Assembly: GCA_029933995.1 (NCBI GenBank) | Contig: JAOZNB010000070.1 | Coordinates: 1 to 6,693, forward strand | Origin: Candidatus Moraniibacteriota bacterium | GTDB lineage: Bacteria > Patescibacteriota > Minisyncoccia > Moranbacterales > GCA-2747515 | Length of the DNA: 6,693 bases | Direction: 5' to 3' | Shown: piece by piece, positions 1 through 6,673 of the stretch | Position numbering within the stretch: the first letter of the stretch is position 1 | Layout: each line of letters begins with the position of its first letter | The notes under the pieces: generated by a model | The model's input: only the letters and a program-made list of their open reading frames with translations | The model's database searches: none | What the model was told of the DNA's origin: nothing | Translations under genes and position numbers: made by a program

Positions 1-591
1 GGTAGAAAGATGAGTAAATCAAAAGGTACACTTCTTACACTTGAAGACATTAAAGAGAAAGGTTTTAGTGCTGATGACCTCCGAATTATCTATATTCTAT
101 CTCATTATCGCTCTCAAATGAACTTTACCTGGAAGAGTCTTGAGCAAGCAAAGAAAAATCGACAGACTATTGAGAATTTTCTGCAAAGATTACAATCTTT
201 TGAAGCCATAATTACACCCAACGGTAAAAAAGTTGACATTAATAAATTTCGTAATGATTTCGAAAATGCAATGGATGATGACCTTAATACACCCTTAGCT
301 TTAAGTGTTCTATTATCACTCATCACAGAAACAAATACGTTTATGGATAATAAAACATTGTATAATACTGACGAAATTAATCGATATTTTGAAAAAGCAT
401 GTAAATCACTAGGTATTACCACAGATACAACGACTACTATACCCGATGATATATTAGCTATTGCAAAAAGACGAGACATATCCCGTAAAAACAAAGATTA
501 TAAATTATCAGATATATTAAGAGAAGAAATACTAAATAAAGGATATGACATAAAAGATTCTTCTGACGGATTTAAATTACAAAAATTATAA
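1..591 (+). CDS. cysS: Cysteinyl-tRNA synthetase, C-terminal part (5' end outside window)
   Basis: This class I aminoacyl-tRNA synthetase charges tRNA-Cys with cysteine in the cytoplasm. The frame is open from base 1 (G-R-K before the first Met), so the ATG at 10 is the Met of the KMSKS loop and not a start codon. Visible in order: KMSKSKGT (residues 3-10), which holds the ATP-binding loop; the segment DDLRIIYILSHYRSQMNF (about 25-42), matching the conserved 'LR..LLS.HYRS.LNF' stretch; the DALR-type helical bundle with AMDDDLNTPLAL (about 90-101); and a tail with R-x(9)-D-x-L-R typical of CysRS. The roughly 195 residues after KMSKS match the length seen in E. coli CysRS, so the 3' end looks complete. 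The HIGH motif and zinc-binding residues lie upstream of the window. The gene converges on the ferredoxin operon. Identification is secure. Confidence 0.95.
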   Translation, partial: GRKMSKSKGTLLTLEDIKEKGFSADDLRIIYILSHYRSQMNFTWKSLEQAKKNRQTIENFLQRLQSFEAIITPNGKKVDINKFRNDFENAMDDDLNTPLALSVLLSLITETNTFMDNKTLYNTDEINRYFEKACKSLGITTDTTTTIPDDILAIAKRRDISRKNKDYKLSDILREEILNKGYDIKDSSDGFKLQKL

Positions 592-633
592 TATTGATTA
601 TATAAAACTTCTTAAATAAATTCTACCTAAATA

Positions 634-669
634 AAAACTATTGGTAATATAAATATTACCAATAGTTTT
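634..669. terminator. Hairpin terminator shared by convergent genes
   Basis: A perfect 16-bp inverted repeat, aaaactattggtaata at 634-649 paired with 654-669, has a 4-base loop. It lies 42 bases after the cysS stop and 16 bases after the ferredoxin stop on the other strand. Read on the - strand the stem runs into TTTTTATTTA, a fair U-tract. Read on the + strand only the four T that close the stem are present. It is therefore probably bidirectional and stronger for the - strand operon. The stem is AT-rich, with four G-C pairs. Confidence 0.75.
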
Positions 670-685
670 AAGTGATTAAAAAAAT

Positions 686-934
686 TTAATCATTATATCC
701 GCTAATCTTAATAATTTGTACAGGACAAGAATCTGCAGCTTCTTTATTTGCATCAAGCACATCTTCATCAATCTCACCAACCATAAATTCCTCACCCTTC
801 CACTGCGCCCCTGCCAAGTCTGCCTTACCATCCTCCTCATTCATTGACCATTGCTCTGGAGCAGCCATAGTACATGCACCACAACCTATACAATCATTGC
901 GCTTATGACTAACTGTTATTTTGTTTGTTCCCAT
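686..934 (-). CDS. Single-cluster [4Fe-4S] ferredoxin
   Basis: This is a small cytoplasmic electron carrier of 82 residues. It has one complete cluster site: C15-I-G-C18-G-A-C21 (CxxCxxC), with the fourth ligand C70 followed by Pro in SCPVQII. Between them lie the PEQW segment and an acidic DGKADL stretch, as in the short one-cluster ferredoxins common in anaerobes, archaea and candidate-phylum bacteria. There is no second CxxCxxC. The start at 934 is chosen because homologues begin a few residues before the ITV strand. A longer form starting at 994 would add 20 residues rich in Arg and Trp, unlike the family, but it has a GAGG four bases upstream and overlaps the transporter stop by 8 bases, so coupling from there cannot be excluded. 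It is the last gene of the U32-MFS-ferredoxin set; its redox partner is not visible. Confidence 0.88.
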   Translation of the reverse strand: MGTNKITVSHKRNDCIGCGACTMAAPEQWSMNEEDGKADLAGAQWKGEEFMVGEIDEDVLDANKEAADSCPVQIIKISGYND

Positions 935-961
935 AAATATAATATTATTTCTTACAACTAC

Positions 962-989
962 ATCATACCATAAATTCCATCTTCGTCTA
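962..989 (-). promoter_or_regulatory. Weak possible internal promoter before the ferredoxin gene
   Basis: On the - strand TATGAT (967-962) is preceded, after 16 bases, by TAGACG (989-984), a 4/6 match to TTGACA. Transcription would begin near 955, about 20 bases before the ATG at 934, which would favour that start over 994. The match is modest and such hexamers are frequent in AT-rich DNA, so this is a suggestion only. Confidence 0.25.
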
Positions 990-2153
990 ATCATTAACCC
1001 TCTTTACATGTATATAACTCACCATCAAAACTACAATCATAAATACACCCAAAACAAAAATTACATTTTGTACAGTATACATATCAGATAAATATCCAAG
1101 CAAAACTGCTGACAAAACATACGGGATACTCACTAACATAGAGAATGTTGAAAGTGTCGTTGCTCGATATTTTGAATCAACTTTATCATTTATAATTTTT
1201 GATTGTAGAACATGATTAATGGCGGCAATACTTGCAATTATTGCAAATAAACCAATAGCACTCAAAAGTTGAATAAATGGTACTAATAATAGTAGAACGC
1301 CATAGATAAAAGAAAGAATAATAAATGCACGAACTAATCCAAATTTCTTACCAATAGTAGACGCAAAGTGTACGACAACTGCAGACACTGACATAACAAT
1401 AAAAACAGCTACACTAATTTCAATAGGTGTTGCACCATAAGACACAAGAAGCATATCTGCCAACATTTCATACATAAAAAGAGGAACAATTCCTGCAAGT
1501 AATAACATAATTACAATTGCACGAAAATTTTTATGTGTGAAAAGTTGTGAAAAGCCTTGTCGTAATTGTTTTTTATAACCCTGCAATGATACTTTTTCTG
1601 TATCAATATGTGGCTCAACAAGAAAAAATGCCACAATACACGCAATGATATACATAAGTCCAACTGCAAAAAATGATGCTCGAGAATCTACAAAAGTATA
1701 TAATAACCCACCAATAATTGTCGCAACAGCACTTGATATAAGTGCTATACCTTTTTGTCGTGCTAAAATTTTATCATAAATATTTTCTTTTTTCAGCTCT
1801 TTTAATGAATCGTATGTCATTGCTTCAAATGTCCCAGAAGTTAATGTTGTCCCAAGCGCACCTACAAAAGCCGCCATTACCAACATTGAAAAGTTCATTG
1901 CTAATCCCATAACAATCTCAGATATAGCAACAACCAGAAACGCAATGACAAGTGTCTTTTTCTTCCCAACAATATCAGCAAATGCCCCTGAAGGAACTTC
2001 AAATAAAAGAACTGTAATGATCATCACCATTTCAATAATTCCAATCCCTGTCAAATTTGTAAAAAGCAAATAATACAAAACCCAAACACCCAACCAAAAC
2101 CAAGTGTTGTTCAAAAAAGATAGAATATAAAGTATAAGAATATTATTTTTCAT
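987..2153 (-). CDS. Major facilitator superfamily (MFS) transporter
   Basis: An inner-membrane secondary transporter of 388 residues, the usual MFS length. Hydrophobic segments fit 12 helices in two halves of six, separated by a charged loop at about residues 180-210. The MFS motif A lies in the loop between helices 2 and 3 as G-A-F-A-D-I-V-G-K-K-K (residues 56-66), preceded by FEVPS, a form common in drug and small-molecule exporters. The substrate cannot be told from sequence. The start at 2153 is preferred: it gives MKNNILILYIL leading into helix 1, follows an A/G-rich stretch (AAGAAAAAAGAAAAG) ending 7 bases upstream, and overlaps the U32 stop by only 11 bases (ATGAAAAATAA). The in-frame ATG at 2195 would add 14 residues and force a 53-base overlap. 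The gene sits between the U32 and ferredoxin genes and is probably co-transcribed with both. Confidence 0.88.
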   Translation of the reverse strand: MKNNILILYILSFLNNTWFWLGVWVLYYLLFTNLTGIGIIEMVMIITVLLFEVPSGAFADIVGKKKTLVIAFLVVAISEIVMGLAMNFSMLVMAAFVGALGTTLTSGTFEAMTYDSLKELKKENIYDKILARQKGIALISSAVATIIGGLLYTFVDSRASFFAVGLMYIIACIVAFFLVEPHIDTEKVSLQGYKKQLRQGFSQLFTHKNFRAIVIMLLLAGIVPLFMYEMLADMLLVSYGATPIEISVAVFIVMSVSAVVVHFASTIGKKFGLVRAFIILSFIYGVLLLLVPFIQLLSAIGLFAIIASIAAINHVLQSKIINDKVDSKYRATTLSTFSMLVSIPYVLSAVLLGYLSDMYTVQNVIFVLGVFMIVVLMVSYIHVKRVND

Positions 2154-3408
2154 TTTGATACTTTTCTTTTTTCTTAATAATATATAATTTATCATTTACC
2201 CGTACCCTGTCTGATACTTCAAAAGTTATGATATCCCCACGTTGTGAGTTATCTGAAACACTTCCATCAACACGTAACTCCTTTACATGTCCTTCTAAAG
2301 TTCCCGTTGTCTTACCAATGAACAAAAATTCATCACCCTTCTTAATTGTACCTGTATCTACTTTAATTTCTGCAATATGCACTTTTGGAAAATAATGAGT
2401 AACACGTCCAATAAATTCTTTTTCATGTGTCGCCTTTGATCCATACACGTCTGAGTACTCTCCCATTTCTTTTCCTAGATAATAGTTTCCATGTGACAAT
2501 TTTCTATTAAACACCCTTTTTAAATCTACAAAATACTTTTCAATTCGTTCTTTTGTGTATATACCATTTTTTATATCATCCAACGCTTGTTTATATGTCC
2601 GCACAACAGTTGTTACATATTCAGGTGACCTTCCTCGTCCTTCTATTTTTAAAACTTGTATACCTGATTTTAACAATTCATCTAAAATATCAATTGTACA
2701 AATATCAGCTGCACTCATAATATATTGATTGTCTACTATTAATTCTTGACCAGTTTCTACATCAGTTACCTTATATTTCGCACGACAATTTTGCCGACAT
2801 GCTCCACGATTTGCACTAGAATTATCTGTATACAAACTCATCCAGCACCTACCTGACTGAGCAACACAAAGAGCACCATGAGCAAATGCTTCAATCTCCA
2901 TCTTTCTTCCTTCAGTACCTTGTAAATTATTTTCTTTTATTTGTTTGTAAATATTTTCAATTTGTTCCAAATTAAGCTCACGAGCTAAAACAACACGATT
3001 TGTAAACTGCGCAAAAAATTCTACAGTCTCATAATTTGAAATAGAAAACTGCACAGACATATGCACAGGCACACCAATTTCATTACAATAATTCACACAA
3101 GCAAAATCAAAAGCAATAATTGCATCTACCCTATTTTCTTTTGCGGCATCAACAATCTTTCTCATAACAAAAATATCATGATCATAAAGAAGTGTATTAA
3201 CTACAAGATATGTTTTTACATTATTTTTATATGCAATCTTTACAATCTCAGCCAAATCATCAATTGTCATATTATGTGCCGCTTTAGCACGCATATTGAG
3301 TTGAGTCACACCAAAGTACACACTATCAGCCCCAGCATTAATTGCTGCTGACAATGATTCAAAACTTCCAACTGGTGCCATCACCTCTGCATTTTGTGGT
3401 TCAATCAT
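2143..3408 (-). CDS. U32-family Fe-S protein, TrhP/YegQ-like (annotated 'peptidase U32')
   Basis: A cytoplasmic protein of 421 residues. The full U32 signature EAFAHGALCVAQSGRCWMS is present (residues 173-191), followed by ANRGACRQNCR. Cysteines 181, 188, 204 and 208 are the expected cluster ligands, by analogy with U32 members shown to hold a [4Fe-4S] cluster. The N-terminal part (APVGSFESLSAAINAGADSVYFG) is the start of the TIM-barrel-like domain. The C-terminal 100 residues look like the small beta-barrel domain (IGRV, KKGDEF, GDIITFEV). Family members are called peptidases, but the YegQ/YrrO type (TrhP) is known to be needed for 5-hydroxyuridine at tRNA position 34, with prephenate; the length and domain order fit that branch better than RlhA or UbiU/UbiV. 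The substrate assignment is inference. The start at 3408 is chosen because the promoter places the RNA start near 3431, downstream of the other ATG at 3435. It is the first gene of its operon. Confidence 0.88.
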   Translation of the reverse strand: MIEPQNAEVMAPVGSFESLSAAINAGADSVYFGVTQLNMRAKAAHNMTIDDLAEIVKIAYKNNVKTYLVVNTLLYDHDIFVMRKIVDAAKENRVDAIIAFDFACVNYCNEIGVPVHMSVQFSISNYETVEFFAQFTNRVVLARELNLEQIENIYKQIKENNLQGTEGRKMEIEAFAHGALCVAQSGRCWMSLYTDNSSANRGACRQNCRAKYKVTDVETGQELIVDNQYIMSAADICTIDILDELLKSGIQVLKIEGRGRSPEYVTTVVRTYKQALDDIKNGIYTKERIEKYFVDLKRVFNRKLSHGNYYLGKEMGEYSDVYGSKATHEKEFIGRVTHYFPKVHIAEIKVDTGTIKKGDEFLFIGKTTGTLEGHVKELRVDGSVSDNSQRGDIITFEVSDRVRVNDKLYIIKKKEKYQNEK

Positions 3409-3437
3409 AAATATATCTTTATAAAAAAGTATCATTT

Positions 3438-3466
3438 ATAATACCAGAAAAATCAAACAAAATCAA
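3438..3466 (-). promoter_or_regulatory. Promoter of the U32-MFS-ferredoxin operon
   Basis: On the - strand TTGATT (3466-3461) and TATTAT (3443-3438) are separated by exactly 17 bases, and TGG just before the -10 box makes it an extended -10. Transcription should begin near 3431, leaving a leader of about 23 bases before the ATG at 3408. No strong Shine-Dalgarno is seen; AAAGA about 7 bases before the ATG is the nearest candidate. The -35 box lies directly after the T-tract of the preceding terminator. Confidence 0.6.
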
Positions 3467-3470
3467 ACAA
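3451..3470. repeat. Two tandem copies of a 10-base unit in the promoter
   Basis: AATCAAACAA occurs twice in perfect tandem (3451-3460 and 3461-3470). Read on the - strand each copy is TTGTTTGATT, so the -35 hexamer TTGATT is duplicated. Only the upstream copy is correctly spaced (17 bases) from the -10 box. It may be slippage, or a direct-repeat site for a regulator. Confidence 0.6.
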
Positions 3471-3497
3471 AAAAAGTAGGTTTAAAACCTACTTTTT
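3469..3497 (-). terminator. Rho-independent terminator of the TPR/Cys-rich operon
   Basis: AAAAAGTAGG (3471-3480) pairs with CCTACTTTTT (3488-3497) around a 7-base loop; three further pairs are possible inside the loop. On the - strand the stem ends in seven T followed by GTTTGATTTT. It begins 17 bases after the stop of the Cys-rich protein gene and separates it from the U32 operon. Confidence 0.85.
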
Positions 3498-3514
3498 AAG
3501 TGAAATAAGTGTAT

Positions 3515-5215
3515 CTATGGTCTAGTCTCAATCATCCGTCCACGAGAACAATCTGCATTTGAATTACATGTACTTGAACATTGATTTAGATTTGATGCTG
3601 TTTTTGGCGTTGCCTGACATGTTCCTCCTGCAGTACATTCTCTATTTGTACACATAGTTACTATATTTATTTCTTTCTCCACCTCACTAGGACATGTTCC
3701 ATTGTTTTCACATGTGCCATCTCCAATATAACATTGTGCAGAATATAAACCTCCATTTGGTACAATAATTTCTTTAGCAGGCTCTCCTGTGCAAACATGT
3801 GTTATTGGTGGCTTATTATTACCAATCTCCGTTGCATCGATATCACAACATATTGTCCCCAAGCTTTCACAACTTACGCTCACTGTTGTCGTTTGATCAT
3901 TTGGATCTGACTTGAGATGTACGTGTGGAGAATACTGTAATAAATCACCTTCTAGACATGATGGAGCTGAACATGAAGGGTCTGCAAATAAATCCAAAGG
4001 ATTATGCTTACAATCCCAGTGCCATCTACCGTCAGTAATATCTAAAACTGGCCCAGGTGAAACAACCTTTGCATTTGTGCTACATAAAGCAGGACCTGGT
4101 GGTGTATTAATTTCTATATCATTGTGAGCATTACCACATGTTACATCGGGCAATTCTAACATTACGCTACACATATTCCCGTCTGTACCATTAGCAGTAC
4201 CACATGTCCACTTTGTTGTAGTTGCCTGCGGATTAGTAATACTTATTTGTAGTGGATTATCTAGATTTTCTGCTGGAGCCACTGGTGTTGCCTGTGCAAT
4301 TGTTGGTTTACAAAACACAAATCCTGGTGGCCAATTTTCTTGTGAATATGAAAATGTTACAGAATCTGTGTCATAACATTGTCCTTTTGCGAGCACTGCT
4401 GAACAATTCGTTTCAGTAGTGCCATCATATTGTCCACTACAATCCCAATTCCATGGATCCACATCTGTTCCTGCTCCACCAAAACCAATAACTAAACCTT
4501 TTGAACATAAACCACTTGTTCCTTTATTTATTGAAGCATCAACTGTTGCTACTGGACTGTAATCAATACATTCTCCCGGAATTGGACAAGATAATATATT
4601 ACATGCCTGTGACTCTATTTCTGATGTACAATTATTTTTCCAATGTCTTCTTGTTTGTATTCCGCCTCCACAATCTTTGTCACAATCTCCCCATGTACCA
4701 TAACTTTCACAACACCTAGTCTGAGATGCATTTGAACAATCTTTTCCACTCACAGTTTTCCAAACTGGATTAAATCCTGTTTTATATCCATTATTACAAG
4801 CAGTCCAACTATTATAACTTTCTATATAATGACATGTATTATTTGTTACTGTCTTTGTATAATCATTCATGGCAGTATTATTTGAACATTTTATACCACC
4901 ACCACACGTATTTGCTTTCCAATAACCATATACACCACCTCTTCCACCATGAGCATCACATGTTCCAGCCGAACACAACCCAGCCAAGCTCAAATGCCCA
5001 TATCCTTCAGTACACAATACACCACTACCATCAGCACACTTATATACAGTTCCATAATATACCCAAGTACAATTAACTGTACTTGTACTACTTGTCCAAC
5101 AGGCAGGGTCTGAATTATCCCAGGTATTACCACCGCATCGTGGAGCAGCATAAGTATTTTGTGCCATTACCACAAATATCAGTATTGTGATTGAGAAAAA
5201 TATTGTTTTTTTCAT
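3515..5215 (-). CDS. Secreted Cys-rich protein with thrombospondin type-1-like segments
   Basis: No named family covers the whole protein. It is 566 residues from the ATG at 5215, which gives a classical signal peptide: MKK, a hydrophobic core of about 14 residues, then TYA before APRC (type I cleavage, no lipobox). An in-frame ATG at 5242 overlaps the TPR gene stop by 8 bases but adds only the Asn/Ile-rich stretch NNIFNINN. In numbering from 5242, the order is: a Cys-rich N-terminal region (36-178); a thrombospondin type-1-like segment W-G-D-C-D-K-D-C-G-G-G-I-Q-T-R (184-198) with further Cys at 205, 214 and 219; three tandem four-Cys modules (225-280, 289-358, 369-424), two of which carry W-x-W-D-C; and a tail with three C-x5-C units (504-565) ending in ETRP. 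There are 45 cysteines, about 8% of the mature chain, so many disulfides are expected after export. No C-terminal helix, LPxTG or other anchor is seen. It is co-transcribed with the membrane-anchored TPR protein upstream. A surface or adhesive role is inference from the repeats. Confidence 0.85.
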   Translation of the reverse strand: MKKTIFFSITILIFVVMAQNTYAAPRCGGNTWDNSDPACWTSSTSTVNCTWVYYGTVYKCADGSGVLCTEGYGHLSLAGLCSAGTCDAHGGRGGVYGYWKANTCGGGIKCSNNTAMNDYTKTVTNNTCHYIESYNSWTACNNGYKTGFNPVWKTVSGKDCSNASQTRCCESYGTWGDCDKDCGGGIQTRRHWKNNCTSEIESQACNILSCPIPGECIDYSPVATVDASINKGTSGLCSKGLVIGFGGAGTDVDPWNWDCSGQYDGTTETNCSAVLAKGQCYDTDSVTFSYSQENWPPGFVFCKPTIAQATPVAPAENLDNPLQISITNPQATTTKWTCGTANGTDGNMCSVMLELPDVTCGNAHNDIEINTPPGPALCSTNAKVVSPGPVLDITDGRWHWDCKHNPLDLFADPSCSAPSCLEGDLLQYSPHVHLKSDPNDQTTTVSVSCESLGTICCDIDATEIGNNKPPITHVCTGEPAKEIIVPNGGLYSAQCYIGDGTCENNGTCPSEVEKEINIVTMCTNRECTAGGTCQATPKTASNLNQCSSTCNSNADCSRGRMIETRP

Positions 5216-5234
5216 ATTATTTATATTAAATATA

Positions 5235-6638
5235 TTATTCATGTGCTTGTATATTATCTAAATCTGTTGCCTTTTTTATATACTCCTTTTGCATTTCTGT
5301 ATTACCTAATTCTCTATAATTATTTGCTATCGAATAATATAAATCTCTTTGTGTCGGAATTTTATTTGAAAAAAGTAATGATACATCATCTTGTACTAAT
5401 GATAATCCCTTTTCTGCAACAGCTATAGAATCATCAAACTTTTCTTCCATATATAGAGATTGTGAAAACATTAAATATGCCCCCGCTTTACCTGGTGAAA
5501 GCACTGTTGCTTTTTTTGCGTTATCTCCTGCTACCTTATAATTTTCCTGATATATATTTAATCTTGCTATTTCAACAAAAAGATTTGCATCGTTTGGAGT
5601 TAATGCTTTTGCTTGCTCCAAATGTGAAGCTGCTTCATTATATTTTTTTTCACTTATATAAATACCAGCCATTAACTGATATGCTTCTGATTTAAATATA
5701 GGATCTCTACTTTCCGACCTTGTTACTATGGTACAATTTTTTATTGCCTCCTCATTATTACTTCTTGAACTTTCTAAATTACACAAGTTTGTGTATATAA
5801 AGATTTGCTGATTTTCTTCATCTAATTCTGCTGCTCTTTGAAAATCCTCAACTGCTAAATCTAATATCCCTATAATTCTATTTACATGACCACGCCCTGC
5901 ATAAGCTAATGCATTTGTTTGATCTATTTCTATTGCCTTATTATATGATTCTATCGCCTTTATTAAATCTGGCTGTATCTCATATACATAACCCTCTACC
6001 CTATAAACTTCAGAGTTATTATTATCTATTTTTTTTGCCTTTTCTACTACTTCTAACGCCTTATTTACATACATAACCTGGCTATCTCCTTGTTCCTGTT
6101 CTTCCAAACCCTTCTCTGCATAGCTCAATACTAAACTAATCAAATTTTGTATATCTACACCCGCTCCTTCTGTTATTTTTTCCAGTTCCTCTATTGATTT
6201 ATCTGTATTATGTGAGATTACATATGTATCTATCAACTCTTGCTTGTTTTGTTCTACTAAATAATCCATTTTACTATTTGCCACATTTATACATGCTTTT
6301 TTAATCTCTTCACTTTCTATTTCATTACACAATTCTGCATTTACTTGCTCCAAAGCTTGTAAATATACTGATTGTTCAAATGCTGCTTCAATACAGATAT
6401 TTAAATAATTTTCATCTTCCATACAAGAACATACACTCACATCACCATCGTCCATTGCTTTTGCATACACGTCATCATCATTTTTATAATCACACATAAC
6501 TACGTTGACCTCTTTTTCTTTTTTAACCATGTCTGTAATACTCGTTCTTGCTGGTTTATACAAAAACACAAAAGCCACGACAATAAACAGTAATGCAGCA
6601 ACTACTGAAAGTATAATTGCCACTTTTTTATTCTCCAT
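5235..6638 (-). CDS. Membrane-anchored TPR protein with Cys-pair repeats
   Basis: This 467-residue protein has a short positive N-terminus (MENKK), one membrane helix (about 6-27) and a long soluble part. The soluble part probably lies outside the membrane, because it carries paired cysteines and its operon partner is exported; this orientation is inference. Residues 57-120 hold two copies of a 34-residue repeat: VYAKAMDDGDVSVC and VYLQALEQVNAELC, each followed by a second Cys in C-x11-C spacing (70/82 and 104/116). A charged linker follows. About seven tetratricopeptide repeats then run from roughly 166 to 460, the clearest being 209-242 (ending YNKAIEIDQTN) and 243-276 (ending FQRAAELDEEN). 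TPR arrays are protein-binding scaffolds; the ligand is not shown. The start at 6638 is supported by the membrane segment and a promoter 35 bases upstream, though no Shine-Dalgarno is present. The gene ends in ATGAATAA, where a possible start of the Cys-rich protein overlaps this stop. Confidence 0.88.
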   Translation of the reverse strand: MENKKVAIILSVVAALLFIVVAFVFLYKPARTSITDMVKKEKEVNVVMCDYKNDDDVYAKAMDDGDVSVCSCMEDENYLNICIEAAFEQSVYLQALEQVNAELCNEIESEEIKKACINVANSKMDYLVEQNKQELIDTYVISHNTDKSIEELEKITEGAGVDIQNLISLVLSYAEKGLEEQEQGDSQVMYVNKALEVVEKAKKIDNNNSEVYRVEGYVYEIQPDLIKAIESYNKAIEIDQTNALAYAGRGHVNRIIGILDLAVEDFQRAAELDEENQQIFIYTNLCNLESSRSNNEEAIKNCTIVTRSESRDPIFKSEAYQLMAGIYISEKKYNEAASHLEQAKALTPNDANLFVEIARLNIYQENYKVAGDNAKKATVLSPGKAGAYLMFSQSLYMEEKFDDSIAVAEKGLSLVQDDVSLLFSNKIPTQRDLYYSIANNYRELGNTEMQKEYIKKATDLDNIQAHE

Positions 6639-6640
6639 AT

Positions 6641-6661
6641 TTTTTAATTTTTAATTTTTAA
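6641..6661. repeat. Three tandem copies of TTTTTAA in the TPR gene leader
   Basis: TTTTTAA is repeated three times without error, so the - strand leader reads TTAAAAA three times immediately before the ATG. It fills the place where a Shine-Dalgarno would be. An unstructured A-rich leader of this kind can support initiation without one. It may equally be simple slippage in AT-rich DNA. Confidence 0.6.
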
Positions 6662-6673
6662 TTTATACATTTC

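Noticed and set aside
10..591. Short standalone gene starting at the ATG at 10.
   Set aside because: The frame is open to base 1 and that Met is the Met of KMSKS in cysteinyl-tRNA synthetase, so the gene is cut by the window edge.
592..685. Small RNA or short gene between cysS and the ferredoxin gene.
   Set aside because: The only structure is the terminator hairpin; no start codon with a plausible ribosome site and no promoter were seen.
3061..3351. Open + strand frame opposite the U32 gene, and similar + strand frames at 4501-4719, 4834-5076, 5243-5428 and 5462-5695.
   Set aside because: They lie wholly antisense to well-supported genes, have low-complexity His/Tyr/Leu/Ile-rich translations and show no recognizable domain.
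2143..3408. Collagenase or protease function for the U32 protein.
   Set aside because: The family name is historical; the conserved Cys set and the YegQ-like length point to an Fe-S protein of RNA modification, and no protease catalytic set is visible.
5240..5290. Possible separate promoter for the Cys-rich gene (GATAAT-like sequence in the end of the TPR gene).
   Set aside because: No TTGACA-like hexamer lies 16-18 bases upstream, and the close spacing of the genes favours one transcript.
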